A DNA stretch of 64,000 bases from Candidatus Neomicrothrix sp. UBA2517 (GCA_002341185.1 DDNP01000024.1:1-64000), one strand, 5' to 3'; positions 51,643 through 60,987 are shown, counted from the stretch's first letter. A program made the numbers and translations. Notes: a model not told the origin generated them from the letters alone.

Positions 51643-53381
51643 GGATTCCTGATGAGCGTAACATCCCCATTTGTTCCATCAACCGTGATCGTTGCACCAT
51701 CTTGGATCCGCTCTGTTGCATCAGCAACGGAGACAACACATGGAATACCCATTTCCCTGCTGACAATTACTGCGTGACTTACTTGCCCCCCAACGTTAAC
51801 GACAACACCATCAACAGCGAGAAATAATGGCGTCCAAGCAGGATCAGTTAACGGTGCCACCATGATGTCACCGGGTTCCAAATCTGGCGGAGATGTGGGG
51901 TCTCGAACAATACGTGCTCTTCCGGTCACCACGCCCGGACAACCGGCTGTACCAGTAAGCACATCTCCTTCAGTGAGACTGCTTTCGACAAAGGGTGTAC
52001 TTGTTTCCCATTCTGTGAGAGGTGGGATTATTCCATCACGGAGAAAAAATGGTGGGGTCAGGTCCCAGAGTTTCAACCAGTTCTCATACCGGTCGTCAAG
52101 GAGTGCGGAATAGCTTGATGGGTCAGCTACGAACGATTCTAATTCCTCGTCGAGCAGCATAAAGATATGCTCCGGATCGCTCACTGTCCCTGACTCTTCG
52201 TGGCGTTTGCCCAGTTCCCTAATTGCCATTCTGCTTTCATGGAGGACACGTACCAGACTTGTTTTTGCTCTCTCGCGGAAAACCATTTGATTCGCACCTA
52301 CTAAAGCGCCTTCAAATACACCGATAAGTTCGTCGTTTTCAAGCTCTGCCAATTTGGCGCGTACTTCCTCAACAACCTGTTGGCGGTCTTTGCTTGCACT
52401 GTCAGCACCATTTTGGGGATTCTTGTCGTCTGGTTGTTTGCGAACTTGATCCAAGGTGCGCAGAGGAATAGACGGATCGGTTTCCCAGGTTTGGGCACTG
52501 AGTTCCCATTCGTTAGGTCCTCGGGAGCCGTACTCGTATACGAAATTATCAAAATCGTCTTTGAACTGTTGAGTGTTTGGCGAGTTAAGCGTCTTGAGCC
52601 GATCAAGCAACCCGTCTATCCCTTTGTCAAAGAGCGCAGATAGTTCCCCATCGCCTTTGATTACTCTGGACAGGTCCCATAAAGCAAATGACGGTGCGGC
52701 AGAGTCCACATCGCCCAAGCCTGCAAGAACCCGCATCGGCATAGTGGGGTCGCCAATTGCTTCTGCAACGGCTCCTAACATTCCTGGCGGTATTCCGCTT
52801 GAGGTGGCAGCCACCATTTGATTTGTCGTGAAATCACGAATGTATGGATGCAATTTACGAAGATGCGCCACAACTTCATTGTCAGTTAACGATGCCAGGT
52901 CGGGGCGGTCTGCGCGAATCTGCGCAGCACGTTCTTTCTCTTCTTCGAGTTCCGGCCAATGTGATGTCGTCAAAACGAACTGCATATGAGCATCTATCTT
53001 TTCTTCAAGGTGCGGCTTGTCATCTTTGGGATGAGGTTCATACGGAGGTGTGTCAGGGCGATCACCGAAAAAAGCTAAATCCAATTGATCAACTGTGATC
53101 GCAGGATTGCGGACAGCTTGGATTCGAACGCATGACATGTTGATATAAAAATACCCACCAAAAAATGTCACCATTTCGGGTTTCCCATCACGGTAGTCAT
53201 CCTCTTCATAAGCGCCCATGACTATAGAAGCCTCTTGGAAACCGTGCCCTATGGCATTATCAAATCCATAGGTCTGCCCTAACGGACTAGCAGGCGTGGG
53301 GAGAACTTCACCAGCATTAGCTCTTGTGTAATGTGGATACCGTTTGCTTGGCGGATGATCCGTAAACCATTTATCTTGCAT
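51639..53381 (-). CDS. PEP-utilising enzyme mobile-domain protein
   Basis: A 580-residue protein whose C-terminus carries the swivelling phosphohistidine domain of PEP synthase, PPDK and rifampin phosphotransferase: GCPGVVTGRARIVRDP, GDIMVAP, and GGQVSHAVIVSREMGIPCV with the active His near residue 530. The N-terminal part has the WFTDHPPSKRYPHY and PLGQTYGFDN segments seen in these proteins, but I see no ATP-grasp or PEP-binding barrel. It may need a partner for nucleotide binding. It sits between two Rieske oxygenase alpha genes, coupled to the downstream one by ATGA and 8 nt from the upstream one, an arrangement I do not recognise as a known system. Confidence 0.82.
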   Translation of the reverse strand: MQDKWFTDHPPSKRYPHYTRANAGEVLPTPASPLGQTYGFDNAIGHGFQEASIVMGAYEEDDYRDGKPEMVTFFGGYFYINMSCVRIQAVRNPAITVDQLDLAFFGDRPDTPPYEPHPKDDKPHLEEKIDAHMQFVLTTSHWPELEEEKERAAQIRADRPDLASLTDNEVVAHLRKLHPYIRDFTTNQMVAATSSGIPPGMLGAVAEAIGDPTMPMRVLAGLGDVDSAAPSFALWDLSRVIKGDGELSALFDKGIDGLLDRLKTLNSPNTQQFKDDFDNFVYEYGSRGPNEWELSAQTWETDPSIPLRTLDQVRKQPDDKNPQNGADSASKDRQQVVEEVRAKLAELENDELIGVFEGALVGANQMVFRERAKTSLVRVLHESRMAIRELGKRHEESGTVSDPEHIFMLLDEELESFVADPSSYSALLDDRYENWLKLWDLTPPFFLRDGIIPPLTEWETSTPFVESSLTEGDVLTGTAGCPGVVTGRARIVRDPTSPPDLEPGDIMVAPLTDPAWTPLFLAVDGVVVNVGGQVSHAVIVSREMGIPCVVSVADATERIQDGATITVDGTNGDVTLIRNP

Positions 53382-53389
53382 AATTCCTC

Positions 53390-54736
53390 CTATGGTCGCT
53401 GCCCATTCATGTATTCGTCAATGATTGAATGCAGCCAACTTATTCTGTCTTCCTGTCCCGCTGCTGTAGCTCTCTGAAAGCCCCTGGACCGTAACCCAAG
53501 TTGCTGACCGGTAGTAATGGCTACGTCTTGGTCTGGGATGATGCCCATAGGCCGATCCCCATAGTCAAAAAATTCCTGTTCCGCTCCCTTTGCATCAACC
53601 CGAACATTTGTCTGTGCTCGCAAAACATCTTCGCCATTTGGTGGCGTGAACGCATAGTACCAGTGATCGAAAACACACTGTTCAGGGTCGGTTGGATGTG
53701 GCGTCATACGTTGCAATAGGACCCCATCAGCGCCAAACGTTAAGGAACAATTGGGAAAAATGTTATACATGTGCGCGTCCGTTAATTGTTCGTCCCGCAG
53801 ATTTCCGTAATGCGTATGCCCTCGCTCAGGTCCCACTCTTCGCATTTGTTCCTGAAGTGCTTTCCGTGCTTCAAGTGCGCGATCCTCAAAGTCGGCAGGA
53901 TCAAGATCCCACAGTTTCAAACGCTCTGACAGTCCCTCCGTCAGTGGCGGTTCGGGGCCGTATTGTGTTTCAGACGGTGTCGCTCCAAGCATAATCATTC
54001 TGCTATGCCCCTCATTGCAGACATCAAACGATGTCTTCTGGTAACTCTCTTCATGTGATTCTCGTAGTTGAGGGTGCACAGTTGGTAGGTGATATGACTC
54101 GCAAAAGTTGTCTTGAAGAACCTTCCAATTACAGGGAACGTTGACGGTCATAGCTGTAAATCGTTGCCAATCATCTGGTCGATAACGCTCCCAGTCCTCC
54201 CACACTGGCCCTAAAAAGTCGCGCAATGATTCGCAGTCCGTATCCATATTGACCCACACGAAACCGGCAAATAGTTCACATTTCAGTTCAACGAGTGTGA
54301 CATACTCACATGGGTTTCGAGGAAAATCTTCAGGGTCCTGTGCTTTAATTAGCTGCCCGTCAGTGGCGTATTCCCAACCATGATACGGGCAAGTAAAGGA
54401 GTTAGTTTCACCGTCACGAGAAAACGTGAGCCTTGACCCGCGATGTTGACAGACATTGAAAAAAGCCCGCACAGAGTAATCGTCCTGTCTTACCATCAGA
54501 ATTGATTCCGGCCCAACATTCTCAACTTGATAGCTGTTAGGTTTTGGTATTTCCGACTCTCGCCCAAGCAAAAGCCATGACTTTGCCCAAACAGTGTCAA
54601 ATTCTTTTTGGAAGAACTCTTTAGAGGTGTACCTTTCGCCATTCAATGGATGCACTGGAACCGACGGGTTATCCCACTTCGGGGCAGGCAAAGACAAATC
54701 CTCCAGTGCGGCAGTATCCTTCTTCTCTTCTGACAT
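53390..54736 (-). CDS. Rieske-type oxygenase alpha subunit
   Basis: A 448-residue Rieske oxygenase with complete ligands: CQHRGSRLTF (C-x-H) and CPYHGWEYATDG (C-x-x-H). The mononuclear site is in QDNFCESYHLPTVHPQ with a late Asp in IPDQDVAITTGQQLGL. It is the first gene of a three-gene reverse operon with the PEP-mobile-domain protein and the CPHC Rieske protein. Ferredoxin and reductase genes are not adjacent. Divergent from a cupin gene with 103 nt between starts. It likely hydroxylates or demethylates an aliphatic or aromatic substrate; the partner oxygenase may act on the same compound. Confidence 0.93.
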   Translation of the reverse strand: MSEEKKDTAALEDLSLPAPKWDNPSVPVHPLNGERYTSKEFFQKEFDTVWAKSWLLLGRESEIPKPNSYQVENVGPESILMVRQDDYSVRAFFNVCQHRGSRLTFSRDGETNSFTCPYHGWEYATDGQLIKAQDPEDFPRNPCEYVTLVELKCELFAGFVWVNMDTDCESLRDFLGPVWEDWERYRPDDWQRFTAMTVNVPCNWKVLQDNFCESYHLPTVHPQLRESHEESYQKTSFDVCNEGHSRMIMLGATPSETQYGPEPPLTEGLSERLKLWDLDPADFEDRALEARKALQEQMRRVGPERGHTHYGNLRDEQLTDAHMYNIFPNCSLTFGADGVLLQRMTPHPTDPEQCVFDHWYYAFTPPNGEDVLRAQTNVRVDAKGAEQEFFDYGDRPMGIIPDQDVAITTGQQLGLRSRGFQRATAAGQEDRISWLHSIIDEYMNGQRP

Positions 54737-54839
54737 GTTCCCCCTTTACAAGACTATATGAAGTCATTTGTTACTCGTAATCGCTTATTCCAAAAGATTA
54801 GATTAACGTTTGACAAAGAACTCCAAAGAAAGGGTACTT

Positions 54840-55379
54840 ATGGGCGTCAGAAGAGTAGTTACCGGACACAACGATCAAGGGAAAGCTATATTTGCCAGCG
54901 ATGAGATTGTGGAACCCAAAACCTTATCTTTACTTCCCGGAGCTGAGTTCTTTCAACTTTGGGGCGCAGATGAAATTCCTACATTCCCGGACGACGGCAG
55001 TCGCCCCCCGCACACAACCTACTTCCCTCCCCTAGGCGGATTTAGATTTGGAATTTTTACTGTACAACCGGACACTGAAGCTTCAATGATGCCGGAGAAC
55101 TTTGATATTCAAGCCGCAATTGCTGAGGTAGAAGAAAAGCTACCTGGGATGGCAGAGCATCTTGAAACAGACAACCCAGGTATGCACACTACCGACACGG
55201 TTGATTACGAATTCGTTATTTCCGGTGAGGTTGTTCTGGAACTCGATGATGGAGCCGAAGTTACTCTAAAACCCGGTGATACAGTCGTCCAAAATGGGAC
55301 TCGTCACGCTTGGCGGAACAGAACGGATGAACCCGCAGTACTGGTAGTCGTGCTCATTGGAGCCAAGCGAAGCTCGTGA
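54840..55379 (+). CDS. Cupin-domain protein
   Basis: A 179-residue protein with a single C-terminal cupin: DTVDYEFVISGEVVLELDDGAEVTL, then LKPGDTVVQNGTRHAWRN, giving motif 1 (with Glu and Tyr) and motif 2 (with the final His). The usual HxH of motif 1 is replaced in part (TDTVDYEF), so metal binding may be weak. The N-terminal part of about 90 residues is a beta-rich extension. ATG 54840 has AAAGGG upstream, better than the TTG at 54810. It abuts the PhyH gene (TGATG overlap of 1 nt) and is divergent from the Rieske operon. A dioxygenase, isomerase or sensor role is possible. Confidence 0.85.
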   Translation: MGVRRVVTGHNDQGKAIFASDEIVEPKTLSLLPGAEFFQLWGADEIPTFPDDGSRPPHTTYFPPLGGFRFGIFTVQPDTEASMMPENFDIQAAIAEVEEKLPGMAEHLETDNPGMHTTDTVDYEFVISGEVVLELDDGAEVTLKPGDTVVQNGTRHAWRNRTDEPAVLVVVLIGAKRSS

Positions 55380-56206
55380 TGGCTCAAATTGAGCATAAAA
55401 CCGTCAACGATTCTGAGGATGAACTTTTGGAAATTCTTGATCGTGATGGCGGAGTGATTATTGAAGGCATCCTTAACAATGAGGACCTTAGCCAGGTTAG
55501 ATCTGATCTTTCTCCATATATAGATGCTTCTACGACAGGCGAGAACCTCTTTTGGGGTTTTCAAACTAAAAGAATTGGAGCGTTGATGGCCCGTTCACCG
55601 AAGTGCCGTGAATTAGCTCTCCATCCGCTTATCAATTCTTTATGCGGAACGTATCTGGCACCTCATTCAAATGGCTATCAATTACATTTCACTCAAGCCA
55701 TATGCATCGGACCGGATGAAGACTCGCAACTCTTACATCGTGACCGAGGTGTTTGGGGCGGGTATATTAACCGTTCAATCGAAACACAATTTAGCACTAT
55801 ATGGGCAATTTCCGATTTCACGTCAACAAACGGAGCAACACAAATAGTTCCTGGTTCACACAAATGGGATAAAGAGCGGTATCCCAACGAAGATGAAATT
55901 GTTCTTGCTACGATGCCTGCAGGATCCATCATGATTTACAATGGGTCAGTTATGCACGGCGGTGGGAAAAATACCACTCATAATGATTACCGATTAGCCG
56001 TTCTACTGCATTACACCCTCATCTGGTTACGGCAGGAAGAAAACCAGTACCTTTCCTGTCCCCCTGAAATAGCCAAGGAACTCTCCCCCGAACTCAGAAA
56101 CCTGATGGGCTACACGCAAGGTGGCCCCGTGCTTGGTTACTACTCAACTCCTGGGCCTCCAGGCGAAGGATTTGAACTAGCCGGACCAGAAAAATTGTTT
56201 ACGTAG
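55379..56206 (+). CDS. Phytanoyl-CoA dioxygenase family protein
   Basis: A 275-residue PhyH-type dioxygenase. The iron ligands are LLHRDRGVWGG (H-x-D) and MHGGGKNTTH with the distal His, then the 2-oxoglutarate Arg in YRLAVLL. VPGSHKW precedes the second ligand. The ATG at 55379 shares a base with the cupin stop. Start on GTG 55376 is possible but would be out of the TGATG junction. It ends 8 nt inside the convergent helicase gene. Expected to hydroxylate a substrate together with the cupin protein. Confidence 0.92.
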   Translation: MAQIEHKTVNDSEDELLEILDRDGGVIIEGILNNEDLSQVRSDLSPYIDASTTGENLFWGFQTKRIGALMARSPKCRELALHPLINSLCGTYLAPHSNGYQLHFTQAICIGPDEDSQLLHRDRGVWGGYINRSIETQFSTIWAISDFTSTNGATQIVPGSHKWDKERYPNEDEIVLATMPAGSIMIYNGSVMHGGGKNTTHNDYRLAVLLHYTLIWLRQEENQYLSCPPEIAKELSPELRNLMGYTQGGPVLGYYSTPGPPGEGFELAGPEKLFT

Positions 56207-58259
56207 ATTGAATAACAAAATTAGTTGACGACCATTCGCCAGAAATCCCCTTTCCTTCTTCTACATCCTGAAAGACACGGCACAAACTGTTCAATGCTTC
56301 CATCTCCAAAATCGTTTTTGGCTGCGTATCTATAAGATCTTTTGCACCAACTACTACCGCTAGACACTGAGCTCTACTGACAGCAACATTTGTCCGATTC
56401 GGCATAAAAAGAAACTCCGTACGGCCAGCAGGAATCTCTTCTTTATTCGAAGAGGTAAGAGAGTAAATAACTATAGGTGCCTCTTGCCCCTGAAATTTGT
56501 CTACAGTTCCAACACGGACACCTGAATAACCCTTCCTTTCAAGTTGCGAAATCAACACTTGGCGTTGATCGTTAAATGCAGTGACGATTATAAAATCGCT
56601 CTCAGCCACCATCCGTTCTACCACTTCACCGTTAGAGGAATCCTTAAATGTCATGGCCAGTAGATCGTCGACAATCTCAACGACTTTTTCTGCTTCAATC
56701 TTTGACGATCGCGAACATTCTTCATGCTCAACCTCAGAAAAGTACAGGCCATTCCGCATTCCTAGAATTTCTCTCTTATTGCAGATTTCTCTTTTCCAAT
56801 CCAGGTCGTGGTCGTAAAATTGCTCAGAGATGTACATTGTGACTTCTTCACGCATCCTCCAGGTAGTACCCAGATAGAAACCTTTAGATGGATCAGCATT
56901 CCTGTCTTTCCCGATTAGATATTCCATAACGCTGAGATCTGCGCCGCATTCATGGTTAGCCTTGACAACTTGTGGAAGTTGCTTGGGATCTCCAAGTAAC
57001 ACAATATTCTTTGCTGCGTGGGAGATAGCGAGGGTTTCAGCCAAAGAATACTGTCCAGCTTCGTCAAGAAAAATATAGTCAAACTTAAAGTCATCGCCAT
57101 AGATCTCCTCCTTACAGGCTTCACGCATTTGGGCCGATACAAAAAACCATGAAGTAGCAGCCAACAAATCTGCGCCACTGTGCAAATCGACTCCTTTTAT
57201 GGGCAGAACTGGCTCAGGAGAGTTATCTTCCTCGTTATTGAAATACCATTCTTCGCCTTCGTTATCGTTATGAGGGCTCACTCCATACTGAATAGACTTT
57301 CGTTCCTTAGGTAATCCGTTTCCCACCTCAAATAGCTCATGAACTTGGGGGAACTTTCTCACTCTCTCTGCGACTGGTTTGAATGCCTTTCTCCGGCACA
57401 CCTTAATCTGCTTATTCTCTAATTCAGGTCGAAGTCCTGCTTCACAAAGACGATGAATTGTTGATCGAAAGAGGTTATCAATTCCCTCCCAACCCTGGGA
57501 AACAATAGCGATACGGGGTCTATTGTTATTTCCCCCTTCCGCAAGTAACCTGCTGATAATGTGTGACCCGATATAGGTTTTACCAGTGCCGGGAGGTCCT
57601 TGAATCGGCAAAAATGACCTGTCTAAATTCTTTACTGCCTTAAGAGCAGGTTCAATTAAATTTCCGTCCTCGTTAGGACAGTACATTGTTACTGAACCGG
57701 TTTTCGGTTTATTTTTCTCGATTATTTCTCTTGTCACCGACGGAAAATCATGGTTGAGATAGTCGTTAATAACATTTAACAAAGAGCGAGAATGGTCATA
57801 TCGCTCACGCCAATCCCAAAGAGTTAACGCCTTTACCTCACTTAAAAAAATATTTGGATCAGCGCGAGTGCTTTCACCATCTTCTTCATCCATCACTTTC
57901 TTACTCCAGCGAATTGTCACTTCTCCCGCGTCCTCATTGAAATTAGTAACCCCTTCTGTGTACAGAGAGCCATCATTTAAAATCAAAGCTATAGCCGGCC
58001 TCCCTTCTGGGGGACCCTGTTTCCATTTAGTCGTTAATCTTTGACTTGGATCAAATTTGAATGTTGCTTTGGTGAGCTCTTCATTAGCTCCAAGGTAACT
58101 ATCTACTAGAAGAACGGAGTCAGCATCCCTATCTTCGCTCTCGATTGCCCTGCGCGCTTCCATAACGGTTATCGATCGCTCTTTCTCCCAAAAAGCAGGT
58201 AAATGAAACAGAAGTTTCAATATTTCTATTTCTTTTATTTTGTTCTCGTCAAGTTCCAT
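56199..58259 (-). CDS. SF1 helicase, Dna2/Upf1-like
   Basis: A 686-residue superfamily 1B helicase. Walker A is GPPGTGKT at 221-228, Walker B is FLDEAGQYSLAET, motif III GDPKQLPQV, motif IV TTWRMREE, motif V VDKFQGQEAPIVIY and motif VI NRTNVAVSRAQ. This is the AAA_11/AAA_12 plan of Dna2-, Upf1- and SMUBP-type helicases. The gene overlaps the upstream nuclease gene by 11 nt; in many genomes these two parts are one protein. The N-terminal 200 residues have no recognisable motif. Likely role: DNA end processing or repair along with the nuclease. Confidence 0.92.
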   Translation of the reverse strand: MELDENKIKEIEILKLLFHLPAFWEKERSITVMEARRAIESEDRDADSVLLVDSYLGANEELTKATFKFDPSQRLTTKWKQGPPEGRPAIALILNDGSLYTEGVTNFNEDAGEVTIRWSKKVMDEEDGESTRADPNIFLSEVKALTLWDWRERYDHSRSLLNVINDYLNHDFPSVTREIIEKNKPKTGSVTMYCPNEDGNLIEPALKAVKNLDRSFLPIQGPPGTGKTYIGSHIISRLLAEGGNNNRPRIAIVSQGWEGIDNLFRSTIHRLCEAGLRPELENKQIKVCRRKAFKPVAERVRKFPQVHELFEVGNGLPKERKSIQYGVSPHNDNEGEEWYFNNEEDNSPEPVLPIKGVDLHSGADLLAATSWFFVSAQMREACKEEIYGDDFKFDYIFLDEAGQYSLAETLAISHAAKNIVLLGDPKQLPQVVKANHECGADLSVMEYLIGKDRNADPSKGFYLGTTWRMREEVTMYISEQFYDHDLDWKREICNKREILGMRNGLYFSEVEHEECSRSSKIEAEKVVEIVDDLLAMTFKDSSNGEVVERMVAESDFIIVTAFNDQRQVLISQLERKGYSGVRVGTVDKFQGQEAPIVIYSLTSSNKEEIPAGRTEFLFMPNRTNVAVSRAQCLAVVVGAKDLIDTQPKTILEMEALNSLCRVFQDVEEGKGISGEWSSTNFVIQST

Positions 58260-60579
58260 AAATACCTTGAACTCGTTCTATTAATATTTCTTGCACGGCC
58301 TGAATCTGTTCCCCAATTTCGCTAACGTCACTTTCTGGGCGTTCATATCCTGTTTTCTTGAATGAAATGTCATCAAGTTTCGCTCGTTCTTGCAACAACC
58401 ATGCGTGTACTTCTCTAGTGGCCTCTACATCATCTTTGTTATATTGCCTAATTCGTTCTAAACGTTCTTCGTCTCTTTCTAATGGGTCACCATTAGCATC
58501 CACATACCTTTCGTAATTTGCGTACAACTCATACTCATATACAGCCCCAGCACCTGCCGATATGTCACCGGAGCTTTCCTCATTAGAATTTTCATGTACT
58601 CCAGATAGCTCTAATTCATTCAAGGACATTATTTCATCTTCTACCGGGATCATTAGATCTAGGTCTGTACCTTCCCCTCGTTGAAAGCCAGCGAGTTGTT
58701 CAATTTTTTTAAGGCTGAACCCCTTACATCCCACTTGGCAACTGTTGCGGATAACTGCGAGTAAATCTACAAACACGCCATCGCTGACCATCTCGTTCAA
58801 TTTTCCGCTTGGAATATTTAGATCATTTTGGAAGAATTCATCATTGGATGGTGCATACTGTCCGAAGGCTGCAAGAATATTCAACATCGGATTTTCAGAA
58901 CCGCTTAGCTGAGCTAAGAGATGTCGTTCCGTGTGGTTGTAGTGATACACCTTCATCTCAGGGTGAGTTTGAACCCGGTCGTAAAAATAATTAATAAGCT
59001 CTTCAACTCTCTGAGCTTCCATTTCCTTTGAAGGATTACCTTCATCATCGTGAGATTCAAGGTATCTATATTCCCATTCACCCTCTTCTTTCACTATGTA
59101 CCCAAATAGGAAAATAATATCTTCTTCGATTGTCCAGAAGGGATGGCCCTCAAAATCTAAATAAATATCAGAGTCATTCATTTCTGGTAAATGCAATAAC
59201 GATTCTTCTAGCTGCCAGTCGGCAGTGTCTGGATTTTCGCATCGAGCTTGCATTTTCTCTCGCATTTCCTTTTTGGAGAAAAAATTCGCAAGGACTAATC
59301 CTTCCCCTTGCGCTTGTTCTTTATATTCTTTTCCGTTTTCGTCAGTTTTTTCTACTATTAATTCTTCTTTGCATGCTTCATTTTGGCATTGGCTGTCTGT
59401 CTCAGCGACTCGTTGACCACAGCTAGGGCAAAGAGCTGTCTCCCTTTTTATAGTTTGCAGACGAGCCTGCCTCCATAGCCTTGTTAAGGAATGCGGATCT
59501 AATGCAAAGCGGTCTAAATCAACGTTACTTTCCCATTTACTTTTTATTTCTTCGATTGTGACACCGACACGGTTTTCCAATATTTCAACAAGCTCTTGAA
59601 AATGATCAAGGTTTTCGTCACGCAAATCATATTTCTCTTCAAAATTCGGAATGCATTCTTTAGGAAGTAAGGCAAGTTTGGTTACGCAATCGATACCGTA
59701 TCCTTTGAGTGCTTCCATATGAGTCTCAAGAATGCCAGTAATTTCATGGAGTGGATCGTTTCCCCAATCCTGATTGCATTCATCTAAAAATTTACAATAT
59801 GTGCAAGACGAACACCATTTTGCTTGTGATCGGTTATCCAGTTCATCATCACTAAGGTTCACTATCTGGTGGAGCTGTTCACGAGTCCTATCCCATTGCC
59901 ACTTATACTTCTCTGTTGCAAATGATTGAAGCACTGGAAGCCCAGCTGGTCTATTTTCATTTCCCTCCTTGGAATTACTTTGGATTCCTAGCGCTACATG
60001 TATTTCTCTCGGAGTGACCTTTGGAGTGAATGCCTCTCTTATCGCCTCGGTATAGAAGAGCAGTTGTTTAATATGCGAGATTTTCGCTGCATTCCGTGTC
60101 AGTTTTGAATCAACAGGTTCATAACACACCCTCTTGACAATGTTACCTGACTCATCATTCTCTTCGTAAACTCTACGCTCAAGAAAGTCAGCGATTCCGC
60201 GCATGCCATTGAATTTGAACGGCATCTGAAAAATAATCTCATATTCATTCTCATCTTCAAATGGATTACCAACTCGTTCAATCCATTTAGTCCAGGTCTT
60301 GGGTAAGTTCTGAGGATCAGGAGTGCAATCTAAAATTTTCTCAGGTGAGTAAACGCGTTTGTATCGCTCCAAACATTGTTTCTCATGCAACAAGCCTTTT
60401 TTGAATAACATTTCTGTGAAATTCTTTGGCATAGATCGCTCATCATCTTGTTTAAAGAAATCTTCATGAAATTGATCAGGGGTGCGATTTTTCTTTCGTC
60501 TTTGGATTTCTTTATCTAGGAATTTGTCGCACCCAGCCCATTGCGTCACGAGACTCGGAGAAAGATCTGGCTGCGTCAT
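58249..60579 (-). CDS. TM0106-family RecB-like nuclease
   Basis: A 776-residue protein with the TM0106-family layout: an N-terminal PD-(D/E)xK nuclease of the RecB/Cas4 type, with YEPVDSKLTRNAAKI containing D-x-K and Cys residues in CSSCTYCKFLDEC (about 255-270) that could hold an Fe-S cluster. A zinc ribbon follows (CPSCGQRV, CQNEACKEEL). The C-terminal RNase H-like part opens with DIYLDFEGHPFW and has later VFVDLLAVIRN and RIRQYNKDDVEATREV. It overlaps the helicase downstream by 11 nt, giving a two-gene split version of the nuclease-helicase protein. It lies immediately after a tRNA-Pro gene on the same strand. Likely DNA repair; a mobile-element defence role is unproven. Confidence 0.88.
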   Translation of the reverse strand: MTQPDLSPSLVTQWAGCDKFLDKEIQRRKKNRTPDQFHEDFFKQDDERSMPKNFTEMLFKKGLLHEKQCLERYKRVYSPEKILDCTPDPQNLPKTWTKWIERVGNPFEDENEYEIIFQMPFKFNGMRGIADFLERRVYEENDESGNIVKRVCYEPVDSKLTRNAAKISHIKQLLFYTEAIREAFTPKVTPREIHVALGIQSNSKEGNENRPAGLPVLQSFATEKYKWQWDRTREQLHQIVNLSDDELDNRSQAKWCSSCTYCKFLDECNQDWGNDPLHEITGILETHMEALKGYGIDCVTKLALLPKECIPNFEEKYDLRDENLDHFQELVEILENRVGVTIEEIKSKWESNVDLDRFALDPHSLTRLWRQARLQTIKRETALCPSCGQRVAETDSQCQNEACKEELIVEKTDENGKEYKEQAQGEGLVLANFFSKKEMREKMQARCENPDTADWQLEESLLHLPEMNDSDIYLDFEGHPFWTIEEDIIFLFGYIVKEEGEWEYRYLESHDDEGNPSKEMEAQRVEELINYFYDRVQTHPEMKVYHYNHTERHLLAQLSGSENPMLNILAAFGQYAPSNDEFFQNDLNIPSGKLNEMVSDGVFVDLLAVIRNSCQVGCKGFSLKKIEQLAGFQRGEGTDLDLMIPVEDEIMSLNELELSGVHENSNEESSGDISAGAGAVYEYELYANYERYVDANGDPLERDEERLERIRQYNKDDVEATREVHAWLLQERAKLDDISFKKTGYERPESDVSEIGEQIQAVQEILIERVQGIYGT

Positions 60580-60641
60580 ATTGGTAGCATAGCATTCGGG
60601 TACGACGCTCTTTTCGGAGAGCCTATAAACTCCCTGATGTG

Positions 60642-60716
60642 TCGGGCTGAGAGGATTTGAACCTCCGACCTTCGGTCCCCCAGACCGACGCGCTAACCAA
60701 GCTGCGCCACAGCCCG
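60642..60716 (-). tRNA. tRNA-Pro (anticodon GGG)
   Basis: A cloverleaf can be drawn on the reverse strand. The acceptor stem is CGGGCTG with CAGCCCG, followed by discriminator A; the C1-G72 pair is a proline-tRNA mark. The anticodon stem TCGGT/ACCGA encloses the loop CTGGGGG, so the anticodon is GGG. The T-loop is GTTCAAATC. CCA is not encoded. It sits between the nuclease gene and a small zinc-ribbon protein. Confidence 0.95.
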
Positions 60717-60765
60717 TTTGGTTAAGTCACTCATCGTAGCGATGTTCTTCTTTCCCACCTACTCC

Positions 60766-60987
60766 TCACCAAAAAAGTAAACCAACACCTTGAATAAGTC
60801 GCCATCCTAGATATCCAATAACCGCTGCAACTCCTACCCAGAAGTGCCAAGGTACTTTAACAGTTTCATTATCGAAATCGTGCGCCATTTCTCCAATGGT
60901 TACCTGACGGCCACAGTCTGGACATACGCCTTCCTCATCTAGTGTCGCAGGGTTGAAAAACTTATCACAGGTGTTACATGATGGCAT
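60766..60987 (-). CDS. Small zinc-ribbon membrane protein
   Basis: A 73-residue protein with an N-terminal zinc ribbon (CNTC at residues 4-7 and CPDCG near 22-26) followed by one transmembrane helix (WVGVAAVIGYLGWRLIQGVGLLFW) at the C-terminus. Such proteins may anchor or regulate membrane complexes; no function is known here. The ribbon would face the cytoplasm given the N-terminal orientation. It stands 5 nt downstream of the phosphatase gene on the same strand and 49 nt before the tRNA gene. Confidence 0.75.
   Translation of the reverse strand: MPSCNTCDKFFNPATLDEEGVCPDCGRQVTIGEMAHDFDNETVKVPWHFWVGVAAVIGYLGWRLIQGVGLLFW

Noticed and set aside
55304..55564. Reverse frame of 86 codons within the cupin/PhyH junction
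   Set aside because: It lies opposite well-supported genes and has no family likeness or ribosome binding site.
58249..60579. Cas4 gene of a CRISPR system
   Set aside because: The Cys-rich nuclease resembles Cas4 in part, but no CRISPR repeats or other cas genes are seen; the TM0106 layout fits better.
60585..60642. Terminator after tRNA-Pro
   Set aside because: A 5-bp hairpin (GCTCT/AGAGC) is present, but no T-run follows, so I do not call it.
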